A DNA stretch of 64,000 nt, from assembly GCA_038562555.1 (NCBI GenBank), contig JBCFBK010000021.1, positions 17,029 to 81,028 of the forward strand, given 5' to 3'. Below, in pieces: positions 18,849 through 26,739 of the stretch (positions are counted from its first letter, which is position 1; each line of letters begins with the position of its first letter). The position numbers and the translations under genes were made by a program. The notes beneath the pieces were generated by a model. It was not told the DNA's origin. It ran no database searches and saw nothing but the letters and a program-made list of their open reading frames with translations. The DNA comes from JBCFBK01 sp038562555 (GTDB lineage: Bacteria; Bacteroidota; Bacteroidia; Bacteroidales; Prolixibacteraceae).

Positions 18849-21149
18849 ATGAAGAAGTGGATAAGTTTGATGATGTTACTGGCGGTGTTGAAGGCATATA
18901 GCCAGGGGGATGTGCGCGAAGCGAAAATTGCGGATAAGAGAGCGCAAAGTCCGAACTTGTTTGAGACTTTGCCGAACGAGAGCAATTTGCGCGAAGCGAA
19001 AATAATGACCGTGTGGGGGGAACGTGTGACTCCCGAAAACGTTTGGCGGGAATATCCCCGTCCGCAGTTGAAACGGGACCGGTGGCAGAATCTGAATGGG
19101 TTGTGGGAGTATGCTGTTGTTTCAAAGGATGCGAACCGGCCGCAGCAGTTCGACGGTGAGATCCTGGTTCCCTTTGCTGTGGAATCGGCACTGTCGGGTG
19201 TTGGAAAATCCGTGTCGCCCGAAGAGAGGGTCTGGTACAGAAAGACCTTTAAAATTCCTGCCGGCTGGGACGACCAAAATGTGCTGTTGCATTTTGAAGC
19301 GGTCGATTGGGAAACTGCCGTTTGGATCAATGGTAAACAGGCCGGAACCCATAAGGGTGGGTCGACTGCTTTTTCGTTCGATGTAACAAAATTTTTGAAG
19401 AAAGGCGAACAGGAGCTCGTTGTATCGGTCTGGGATCCTACCGATACAGGAACGCAACCCCGGGGGAAGCAGGTACTCGATCCTAAAGGTATCTGGTATA
19501 CGCCGGTAACCGGCATCTGGAAGACCGTTTGGCTGGAACCGGTGGGCAAAACCGCGATCCGGTCGGTTTATCCGGTTGCTGACATTGACCGGAATCAGGT
19601 TACCCTGCATACTGCCTTGTCAGGAACCAAAGGAGGTGAAGAACTGAGGATAAAAGTATTGAACGACGGTGAGACGGTTGCGGAAAAAACGCTTCCATTC
19701 ACGGGAGAAGTCGTTCTGGATATCCCATCCCCTCAACTCTGGAGTCCTGATTCTCCTGAACTTTACCAACTGGAACTGGCTGTTTACCGGAACAATAAGC
19801 CGTTGGACCAGGTCCGCTCTTACTTTGCCATGCGGAAGGTTTCAATCGTGAACGACGATCAGGGATTTCAGCGGATTCAGCTTAACAACGAAACTATCTT
19901 TCAGTACGGAACACTCGATCAGGGATGGTGGCCCGACGGCCTGCTCACGCCGCCCTCTGCCGAAGCCATGCGCTACGACATGGAAGTGCTGAAGGAGATG
20001 GGCTTTAATATGCTTCGTAAACACATTAAAGTGGAACCCTCGCTCTATTATTACTATGCCGATTCATTGGGTTTGCTCGTTTGGCAGGATATTGTTTCAG
20101 GTTTTGAAACCGCCAAGAGATCAGAACAGCATGTGAACTGGAATGATCCAAACGATTGGGCCCGTCCGGCAGAATCGGCCGCTCAGTTCGAGTTTGAAAT
20201 GAAGGAGGAAATCGACCAGTTACGGTTTTTCCCGAGTATTGTCACCTGGGTGATTTTCAACGAAGGCTGGGGGCAGTATGAGACCAAACGGGTGGTGGAC
20301 TGGAGCATGGCTTACGATCCTACCCGCATCATTGACGGCGTAAGCGGCTGGACCGACCGCAACTGCGGCCATATGATCGACGCTCATCAGTATCCCGGTC
20401 CAGGCATGGAACCTGCCGCGCTGAATCCCGGAAGGGTGGTTGTGCTGGGTGAATTCGGAGGATTAGGACTACCCGTTCAGCGGCATTTATGGAACCCCAA
20501 CATGCGAAACTGGGGCTACCGGACGTACACCTCGGAACCGGAATTGCTGACGGAATATGCCAAACTGATTCATAACCTTCTTCCGCTCAGGTATAAGGGC
20601 CTGTCGGCTGCGGTTTATACCCAGACAACCGATGTGGAAGGCGAAGTAAACGGGTTGATGACCTACGACCGGAAAGTCATCAAAATGGACCCTGATCTGC
20701 TCCGGATCCTGCATGCGCCCTTGTATTCGCGGGCTTACAAAAAAATTACCGGTCTGATTCCCGACGCTCAGGCAGAAAAGCAAAGCACGCTTTTCTCCGC
20801 GGAGACTCCGGAAAAAGGATGGCAGACGGCACCCAATACCGGCGGGTTTAAGAAGGCTGAAACGCCGCTTACTGTATCGAAAGGCAAAAGCATATCGGCG
20901 GTGAGTACCTTTGTGCTGGATGAAATTCCCGACGGTATCGCTTTACGAATACTGGCTTTCGGAAATGTGAAAGTGTACCTGAACGGAAATGTGGTTCTGG
21001 ATAAACGGATCATCAGCAAAAGGCATTATGAGGATTTCAACATCAGTGAATTTAGCGGGTACCTGAGGAAGGGAAAAAATACACTGGCAATCGGAACCGG
21101 CGAATTTGAGGCGGAATCAGCTCTTGATTTTGGGCTGTATTGTTATTAA
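18849..21149 (+). CDS. Glycoside hydrolase family 2 enzyme with in-frame repeat insert
   Basis: Retaining exo-glycosidase of GH2 (beta-galactosidase, beta-glucuronidase or relatives), 766 residues, exported. After the signal peptide (1-19) come a sugar-binding jelly-roll (about 65-210, WQNLNGLWEYAV), an Ig-like domain (about 212-320) and the TIM barrel. The acid/base is Glu472 in FNEGWGQYE and the nucleophile Glu535 in LGEFGGLG. A beta-rich domain follows (about 660-766). Residues about 20-52 are encoded by a repeat element (18911-19003) with two REAKI copies. They lie between the signal peptide and the conserved fold, so they form an extra linker. The enzyme probably removes terminal uronate or galactose after desulfation; exact specificity is open. 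Confidence 0.94.
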   Translation: MKKWISLMMLLAVLKAYSQGDVREAKIADKRAQSPNLFETLPNESNLREAKIMTVWGERVTPENVWREYPRPQLKRDRWQNLNGLWEYAVVSKDANRPQQFDGEILVPFAVESALSGVGKSVSPEERVWYRKTFKIPAGWDDQNVLLHFEAVDWETAVWINGKQAGTHKGGSTAFSFDVTKFLKKGEQELVVSVWDPTDTGTQPRGKQVLDPKGIWYTPVTGIWKTVWLEPVGKTAIRSVYPVADIDRNQVTLHTALSGTKGGEELRIKVLNDGETVAEKTLPFTGEVVLDIPSPQLWSPDSPELYQLELAVYRNNKPLDQVRSYFAMRKVSIVNDDQGFQRIQLNNETIFQYGTLDQGWWPDGLLTPPSAEAMRYDMEVLKEMGFNMLRKHIKVEPSLYYYYADSLGLLVWQDIVSGFETAKRSEQHVNWNDPNDWARPAESAAQFEFEMKEEIDQLRFFPSIVTWVIFNEGWGQYETKRVVDWSMAYDPTRIIDGVSGWTDRNCGHMIDAHQYPGPGMEPAALNPGRVVVLGEFGGLGLPVQRHLWNPNMRNWGYRTYTSEPELLTEYAKLIHNLLPLRYKGLSAAVYTQTTDVEGEVNGLMTYDRKVIKMDPDLLRILHAPLYSRAYKKITGLIPDAQAEKQSTLFSAETPEKGWQTAPNTGGFKKAETPLTVSKGKSISAVSTFVLDEIPDGIALRILAFGNVKVYLNGNVVLDKRIISKRHYEDFNISEFSGYLRKGKNTLAIGTGEFEAESALDFGLYCY
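18911..19003. repeat. Dispersed repeat element inside the GH2 gene
   Basis: A 16-base direct repeat, TGCGCGAAGCGAAAAT, occurs at 18913-18928 and 18988-19003. Between them lies a small inverted repeat, CAAAGTC (18945-18951) and GACTTTG (18965-18971). A diverged copy of the right end (25 of 31 bases identical to 18968-18998) occurs at 30354-30384. The insert keeps the reading frame. Confidence 0.75.
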
Positions 21150-21192
21150 ATTGCTCCCTGTTCCCTTTCTTGTGTCTTGATACTTGTGTCTG
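21150..21192. repeat. Heptamer-period repeat between GH2 and sulfatase genes
   Basis: Units from 21151: TTGCTCC, CTGTTCC, CTTTCTT, GTGTCTT, GATACTT, GTGTCTG. It fills nearly the whole gap and ends five bases before the sulfatase start codon. Bases 21168-21192 match 673-697 at 23 of 25 positions. Confidence 0.7.
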
Positions 21193-21196
21193 AATT

Positions 21197-23272
21197 ATGA
21201 AAAACCAGTTGCTATCTTTGGCCCTGTTGTCCGGTCTGACCGGATTTCAGGCAGCAGGAACGCCGAAAAGGCCGGCTCCTGAAAAGCGCCCCAACATCAT
21301 TTTGATCATGGCCGACGATTTGGGCTTCTCCGATATTGGCTGTTACGGGGGAGAAATCCAAACACCGAACCTGGACCGGCTGGCTAAAACCGGCGTCAGG
21401 TACTCACAGTTCTACAACGCGGCCAGGTGCTGCCCGACACGGGCTTCGCTGCTCACCGGCGTTTATCCGCATCAGGCGGGCATGGGCTGGATGACTAACG
21501 CCGATCTGGGGACTCCTGCCTATCAGGGCGATTTAAGTAAAAACGCCGTGACTATTGCCGAAGTCCTTAAAACGGCGGGCTACGGCACTTACATGACGGG
21601 AAAGTGGCACGTGTCGAACACGCGAAAGGACGATGGCGGCGTGACCGACAACTGGCCGGTGCAGAGAGGCTTTGACCGTTTTTTCGGGACGGTTGCCGGA
21701 GCCGGGAATTATTTCAGGCTGCCGGTCTATTCAGATAACAAAAAATATCTTCCTCCGGAGAATTTCTACTTTACCCACGCCATCAGCGACAGTTCGGTCA
21801 TGTTTATGGACCGCCATTTTTCCGCTCATCCGGATCAGCCGATGTTCATGTATGTCGCATTTACATCCCCGCACTGGCCTTTGCATGCTTTGGAAAAAGA
21901 TATTGAAAAGTACAGGGACGTCTACGAAGCAGGCTGGGATATAATCCGGCAGAAGCGTCTTGAAAAGCAGGTGAAGATCGGTTTGTGGAAGCATACGCCG
22001 GAGCTTTCCCCCCGGGATGAACAAGTGCGGGCCTGGGATTCGCTTTCGCCCCCGGAGAGGAAGGATTTTGCACGGCGGATGGCTATTTATGCGGCGCAGG
22101 TCGACGCGATGGATCAGGGGATCGGCCGGGTCATTCAGAAGCTGGAGGAAACGGGACAACTGGATAACACGATCATTTTCTTTTTAGCCGACAACGGAGG
22201 CTGTGCGGAGTTTATTTCCAGCGGAGAGAGCAAGGATCTGACGGGCGATCTGGTCAATACCTTCGAAAGTTACCGCATTAACTGGGCTAACGTGAGCAAT
22301 ACCCCGTTCAGGGAATACAAGCACTGGATCCATGAGGGAGGCATTTGTACGCCGCTCATTGTTCACTGGCCGGCAGGCATCGGTCGTTTGCTTGAGAACA
22401 CCTTTGTTCGTGACTATGCCCATTTAACCGATATCATGGCGACCTGTGCAGACGCTTCGGGAGCAAGCTACCCGGAGCAGTACAAGGGGAACACCATTGT
22501 CCCGAAGCAGGGAACCAGCCTGGTTTCGCATTTTTCGGGGAAGAAAAACGGGCGAGGCCCCATTTTTTGGGAACATGAGGCCAACATCGGAATGCGCGAA
22601 GGTCTCTGGAAGCTGGTAGCCAGGACTCCGGAAAATGCTGTTTTCGATCCTAAAACGCTCGAGTTATACAACATCCAGGCTGATCCCACCGAATTAACTG
22701 ATCTGGGACAGACTTATCCGGGAAAACGCGACAGCATGTACCGGAAATGGGAAAAATGGGCGGAACAGGTCGGGGTCTATCCGATGGATACGAGGGATTA
22801 CGGGGAACGGTCAAGAGCTTATAAAAGGAAGATCAACGGTGAGTTCGACCTGGATTTCGGCGACTGGGACATTCATAATCCGGATGAAGCCGCATCCTTC
22901 ACCATTGACCGGTCCGGAAAGATCTCAGGCCCGAATGCGGTAAAAATCACAATACTCAAACAGGGTGAAAAGCCGGCCGACGCCGCTTTGGTATGGGCAT
23001 TCCCGGCCGGAGAGTTTAAACAGTTTGAAGTTTCACTGAAAGCGCAGGCAGCCAAAGAAGCCACGCTGGTGGTGCGTCTGGAGCAGGCTGGCAATCCGAA
23101 GAATACGGTTATCGATGAAACGGTGAAACTCGGCAATGAAGCAAAGCAGTTTAGCTTTAAATCGAAACAACTTGGCAAGCCGGGGCAGTACCGCCTGTCG
23201 TTCTCTGCCGGAAATAGCAATGCCGGCGAAACAATCTGGCTGGATGCGGTTATATTGAAGCCTCTGCAATAA
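21197..23272 (+). CDS. Sulfatase with extra C-terminal beta-sandwich domain
   Basis: Exported arylsulfatase A-like enzyme, 691 residues, longer than the usual 450-560. The signal peptide (1-20) is followed by RPNIILIMADDLGFSDIGCYGG, CCPTR (formylglycine cysteine 78), GKWHV and FLADNGG. The sulfatase domain ends near residue 540. About 140 further residues (from near 550, WDIHNPDEAASF) form an all-beta region ending ETIWLDAVILKP, which looks like a carbohydrate-binding CBM4/9-like fold. The ATG at 21197 follows a heptamer repeat array directly. Desulfation of a surface- or periplasm-bound glycan is likely; the linkage is unknown. Confidence 0.94.
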   Translation: MKNQLLSLALLSGLTGFQAAGTPKRPAPEKRPNIILIMADDLGFSDIGCYGGEIQTPNLDRLAKTGVRYSQFYNAARCCPTRASLLTGVYPHQAGMGWMTNADLGTPAYQGDLSKNAVTIAEVLKTAGYGTYMTGKWHVSNTRKDDGGVTDNWPVQRGFDRFFGTVAGAGNYFRLPVYSDNKKYLPPENFYFTHAISDSSVMFMDRHFSAHPDQPMFMYVAFTSPHWPLHALEKDIEKYRDVYEAGWDIIRQKRLEKQVKIGLWKHTPELSPRDEQVRAWDSLSPPERKDFARRMAIYAAQVDAMDQGIGRVIQKLEETGQLDNTIIFFLADNGGCAEFISSGESKDLTGDLVNTFESYRINWANVSNTPFREYKHWIHEGGICTPLIVHWPAGIGRLLENTFVRDYAHLTDIMATCADASGASYPEQYKGNTIVPKQGTSLVSHFSGKKNGRGPIFWEHEANIGMREGLWKLVARTPENAVFDPKTLELYNIQADPTELTDLGQTYPGKRDSMYRKWEKWAEQVGVYPMDTRDYGERSRAYKRKINGEFDLDFGDWDIHNPDEAASFTIDRSGKISGPNAVKITILKQGEKPADAALVWAFPAGEFKQFEVSLKAQAAKEATLVVRLEQAGNPKNTVIDETVKLGNEAKQFSFKSKQLGKPGQYRLSFSAGNSNAGETIWLDAVILKPLQ

Positions 23273-23287
23273 AATAAAACGACTCAA

Positions 23288-24730
23288 ATGAAGATACAGA
23301 AAACGGCACTGAGCGCATTGATACTGGCTGGTGCAACCGCTCCGCTGATAGCACAGGCTCAGCAAGAGAAACCAAATATTGTGCTCTTCGTTGCAGACGA
23401 TCTCGGAGCAACCGATATTGGTCCGTATGGCAACAAGGTGGTTCGCACGCCAAACCTGGATAAGCTGGCGAAACAATCGCTGCTGTTTTCCTGTGCGTTT
23501 GCCAGTTCGCCCACCTGCTCTCCGTCCAGGGCGTCGATCTATACCGGACAAATGCCATTCCGTAACGGGGCGCACGCCAATCACACCGGGATCAGGGAAG
23601 GGGTCCGTACCATGCCGGTTTATATGCAGCCGCTCGGCTATCGCGTGGCACTGGCCGGTAAATTACATGTCGGACCGATGAGCGCCTATCCGTTCGAACT
23701 GATTCACCAAACCAATGTTCCTGAGCCGGGACATGAAAAGCAGGGCGTCCTGTGGACCGATCTGAACATGAGGCCGGTCGACCGCTGGCTGGGCGAAGCG
23801 TCCGGCCGGAAAGATCCCTTTATGCTGATCGTAAACGACCACAGTCCGCACGTGATCTGGCCCGAAGAGGCGACCTATGACCCTGCTGAATTGGATGTTC
23901 CCGGCAAACACATCGATACGGATGAAACCAGAAAATCGCGTGCCCGCTATTACACCGACATCACCAAGATGGACGGCAATGTGGGGAAGTTGCTGGAAAG
24001 CCTGGAAAAATATGGTTTGTCAGGGAATACGATCGTGATCTTCACCTGCGATCAGGGGCCGCAGTGGGCGTTCGGCAAATGGAACCTGTACGACTACGGG
24101 ATCCGGGTCCCGCTGCTGGTCAGATGGCCCGGCGTCATCAAAGGCGGGGCAAAGACCGGCGCACTGGTATCGCTGACCGATTTGCTTCCGACAGCTGTTG
24201 AACTCGCAGGGGGCATCGCTCCCGGGGAACCCCGGGAAATAGACGGGAAGAGCCTGGCTGCCCTGTTGAAGGGAGAAACAAAGGCACACAGGGACGAGGT
24301 TTATGCCTGCCATACAGGCGACGGGACGATCAATCAGGCGCCCATGCGGATGATTCGCACCGGTCAATATAAGTATATCCTGAACCTGGCGCCCGAAATC
24401 CCCTATACCACCCATATCGATCTGGCAAAAGACCATGACGGCGGGCGCCAGTACTGGCCTTCCTGGATAACCCGCTCATACGAAACGGAACAAGCCGCGT
24501 CGGTGTTATGGCGTTACCATAACCGTCCTGCAGAGGAACTTTACGATGTGCAGGCCGATCCCGACGAAACCTGTAACCTGGCCGCAGATCCGCAATATGC
24601 CGGCAGACTGGAAGAATTCCGTGCTCAAATGGTTGCCTGGCGGGAACGGCAAGGCGACCACGAAACCGGCCCTTTTACCGAACCCGTACGCAAGGGCAAA
24701 GAGCCTGTAGCTCCGTATATTTTCAAGTAA
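23288..24730 (+). CDS. Sulfatase, heparan N-sulfatase-like
   Basis: Exported 480-residue sulfatase. The signal peptide ends near APLIAQA; PNIVLFVADDLGATDIGPYGN holds the Asp pair, CSPSRAS the formylglycine cysteine at residue 77, GKLHVG the next active-site segment, and FTCDQGPQW the second metal site. Overall order and the GPQ segment place it with the enzyme at 6642, which has Glu in place of the metal-site Asp; this copy keeps Asp. The family includes N-sulfoglucosamine sulfohydrolases and many Bacteroidota polysaccharide sulfatases. It is the last gene of the run (15 bases after the previous one). No sulfatase-maturing enzyme is visible in the window. Confidence 0.94.
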   Translation: MKIQKTALSALILAGATAPLIAQAQQEKPNIVLFVADDLGATDIGPYGNKVVRTPNLDKLAKQSLLFSCAFASSPTCSPSRASIYTGQMPFRNGAHANHTGIREGVRTMPVYMQPLGYRVALAGKLHVGPMSAYPFELIHQTNVPEPGHEKQGVLWTDLNMRPVDRWLGEASGRKDPFMLIVNDHSPHVIWPEEATYDPAELDVPGKHIDTDETRKSRARYYTDITKMDGNVGKLLESLEKYGLSGNTIVIFTCDQGPQWAFGKWNLYDYGIRVPLLVRWPGVIKGGAKTGALVSLTDLLPTAVELAGGIAPGEPREIDGKSLAALLKGETKAHRDEVYACHTGDGTINQAPMRMIRTGQYKYILNLAPEIPYTTHIDLAKDHDGGRQYWPSWITRSYETEQAASVLWRYHNRPAEELYDVQADPDETCNLAADPQYAGRLEEFRAQMVAWRERQGDHETGPFTEPVRKGKEPVAPYIFK

Positions 24731-24873
24731 GCAATAAACCTGTGTGCGGACGATCGGGAAGTAAACACAACTCTCAAATAATCTCTAAAAGAATCCAGGA
24801 AGCGCCCTGATCCCGGATATTACCCGCTACGGATCACTAACTGACCCGCAGAGCACCTGTATGTTTGAGTTGA

Positions 24874-24903
24874 TTTACGAAACAGAAAAATCTATTACCT
24901 TTA
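24874..24903 (+). promoter_or_regulatory. Weak candidate promoter for the ECF sigma operon
   Basis: TTTA (24874-24877), 18-base spacer, TACCTTTA (24896-24903). This approximates TTTG-N19-21-TAnnTTTG with mismatches in both elements. The rest of the 212-base gap (24731-24942) shows nothing recognisable. Confidence 0.25.
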
Positions 24904-24942
24904 GGGAAATTTTTTATCCAATTTAATTATACAAACGGAGGC

Positions 24943-25548
24943 TTGGATTCGCTTACTTGGCATACCGACAGCGTTTTAACCGCTCAACTTCAAAAAGGAG
25001 ATAAGCAGGCATTTAAAGTTCTTTTTGACAGATACGGACCTCGCCTGTATCAGTTTTCGCTGAGATATCTGAAAGAAAAAGAAGAAGCGGAGGATTTGCT
25101 GAACGAGGTATTTCTGAAGATATGGGAAAACAGGCAAAATCTACGCTCTGACTCATCTTTCCAGGCCTACCTGTTTACGATTGCGTATAACAGAATTCGT
25201 CAGTTTTTTTTGAAAAAGAACAGGGAAGAAAAGTATATTCAGGCTTTTGCCGAAGAATACTCCGCAGGTTCATACATAGATGATGACCGCGTGGATTACC
25301 AGCTGTTTGTGAAAAGAATGAATGAGATCATCGGGTTGCTTCCTCCAAGGAGAAAAGAAATCTTTAAACTTAGCTATCAGGAGGAGCAAAAAAACGCCCA
25401 AATCGCCGGGCAACTTGGGCTAAGCGAACAGTTTGTCAAAAAACAACTATCCATTGCCCGAAAATTCATCATTGATAAAATAAAGGAGAACGGTGAAATA
25501 GCCGGGATGTTGTTCTTATATTTGTTTACGGGACAAAGGTCGGATTGA
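24943..25548 (+). CDS. ECF-type RNA polymerase sigma factor
   Basis: Extracytoplasmic-function sigma factor, 201 residues, of the sort paired with FecR anti-sigma proteins in Bacteroidota. Region 2 spans about 25-90 (FKVLFDRYGPRLYQFSLRYL, EEAEDLLNEVFLKIWENR). The region 4 helix-turn-helix is at about 130-180 (KNAQIAGQLGLSEQFVKKQL). No ATG lies near the conserved start, so the TTG at 24943 is used. It is preceded by GGAGG at 24937-24941, an unusually clear Shine-Dalgarno for this phylum. It should direct transcription of the susCD-like genes at 26740-32391 when released by the FecR protein. Confidence 0.95.
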   Translation: MDSLTWHTDSVLTAQLQKGDKQAFKVLFDRYGPRLYQFSLRYLKEKEEAEDLLNEVFLKIWENRQNLRSDSSFQAYLFTIAYNRIRQFFLKKNREEKYIQAFAEEYSAGSYIDDDRVDYQLFVKRMNEIIGLLPPRRKEIFKLSYQEEQKNAQIAGQLGLSEQFVKKQLSIARKFIIDKIKENGEIAGMLFLYLFTGQRSD

Positions 25549-25626
25549 ATTATTTTTAAAAATTTTCATTCCTGAGGGCTACGTTTTTGGGCTTTGTTGA
25601 TATAACAGATAAAACAGAACCGGAAA

Positions 25627-26634
25627 ATGGTAGTCAACAGACGACATATTGATAAAGTCTTTGAGCAAGAGCATACTCTTCGTGACCAAAAAATGCTCGC
25701 AAAATATTTCGCAGATAAGGAGCTCAATGAAGAGTCCAGACAGATCATTAGAAAGCAATGGGAGCATTTTGAATTCAGGCCTGATGAGTCTCCTGATCTT
25801 GATCATGTTTTTTATAAACTTTATTATCAGCTTAACGAAGACACCACTCCTCGTCCTAAAAAAATAAAGTTCAATTTCAGGATGGTACAGATTGCTGCAA
25901 TCCTTGCAGTAGGGATTTTCATTGCGGTCGGCTTGTATCTGTCGCGCAGGAATGTGTCAGAAATGCAGGTTCAGTTTATATCAGCGAACGGATTTCGAAA
26001 CCAGTTTAAATTGCCGGACGGATCCACCGGATGGCTTGGCTCAGACTCAGAAATAAAGTATCGACTGGATAAAAGTAACAACCGTGTAGTGTACCTGAAT
26101 GGGCTTGCTTATTTTGATGTCGCACATAATGGATCTCCCTTTATTGTAGAAACGCCCAAAGGTCTGAATATAGAAGTAAAAGGGACACAGTTTAATGTTT
26201 CAGCTTATCGCACCGATCCTTCCTGTGAGGTGGTACTGGAGAACGGAAGTGTGCGGTTGTCGGACAGCCGGGGACTGGGAGAAGAAATGGTCCCCAACGA
26301 TCGTATCATTTATTATCCCGGAAATGGCACGATGGAAAAATCGCAGGTCAATACGGCCGATTTCGTGGCCTGGATACACGGTAAGCTGGTCATGAAGGAT
26401 ATTCCCTTAAAAGAAGCTCTCCTGAAACTAAGTCGTTTTTACAATGTGGAATTTGAGATCAGGGCAGCCGGCACAGAACAGGAACGGGTGAGACTGGTGC
26501 TGGAAAACGAATCGCTCGATGAGGCATTAAACCTGCTTGCGGCAATCACGCCGATAAGTTGTCACATTCAGGAAAGGAGAGCAATAAATAACGATACGTA
26601 TTCGAAGAAGAAAATAATCATTACTAATAAATAG
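25627..26634 (+). CDS. FecR-family anti-sigma factor
   Basis: Inner-membrane anti-sigma protein, 335 residues. The cytoplasmic N-terminal part (1-88) would hold the sigma factor. One membrane helix lies at about 89-107 (VQIAAILAVGIFIAVGLYL). The periplasmic FecR domain spans about 120-220 (LPDGSTGWLGSDSEIKY, VKGTQFNVSAY) and a C-terminal DUF4974 domain about 255-325 (LVMKDIPLKEALLKLSRFYNV). It receives the transport signal from the STN domain of the next gene product. Gap to the sigma gene is 78 bases. A hairpin separates it from the transporter gene. Confidence 0.95.
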   Translation: MVVNRRHIDKVFEQEHTLRDQKMLAKYFADKELNEESRQIIRKQWEHFEFRPDESPDLDHVFYKLYYQLNEDTTPRPKKIKFNFRMVQIAAILAVGIFIAVGLYLSRRNVSEMQVQFISANGFRNQFKLPDGSTGWLGSDSEIKYRLDKSNNRVVYLNGLAYFDVAHNGSPFIVETPKGLNIEVKGTQFNVSAYRTDPSCEVVLENGSVRLSDSRGLGEEMVPNDRIIYYPGNGTMEKSQVNTADFVAWIHGKLVMKDIPLKEALLKLSRFYNVEFEIRAAGTEQERVRLVLENESLDEALNLLAAITPISCHIQERRAINNDTYSKKKIIITNK

Positions 26635-26663
26635 CCTATGTAACAACCTTTTCAAGTAAAAAA

Positions 26664-26694
26664 GGCAGGAAAGCACCTCCAATGCCCTCCTGCC
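26664..26694 (+). promoter_or_regulatory. Stem-loop between the FecR and SusC genes
   Basis: GGCAGGA (26664-26670) pairs with TCCTGCC (26688-26694), loop 17 bases. No T-run follows, so it is more likely an RNA-processing or attenuation hairpin than a terminator. Confidence 0.4.
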
Positions 26695-26739
26695 AACAGT
26701 AAAGTCGAATGATATCTAACATTACTAATTTTCAAATTT

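Noticed and set aside
18911..19003. Repeat in the GH2 gene taken as a CRISPR array
   Set aside because: Only two 16-base repeats 75 bases apart, lying within a coding frame, and no cas genes in the window.
18827..19549. Minus-strand open frame (240 codons) over the GH2 gene
   Set aside because: Low-complexity antisense translation; the GH2 frame has full catalytic motifs.
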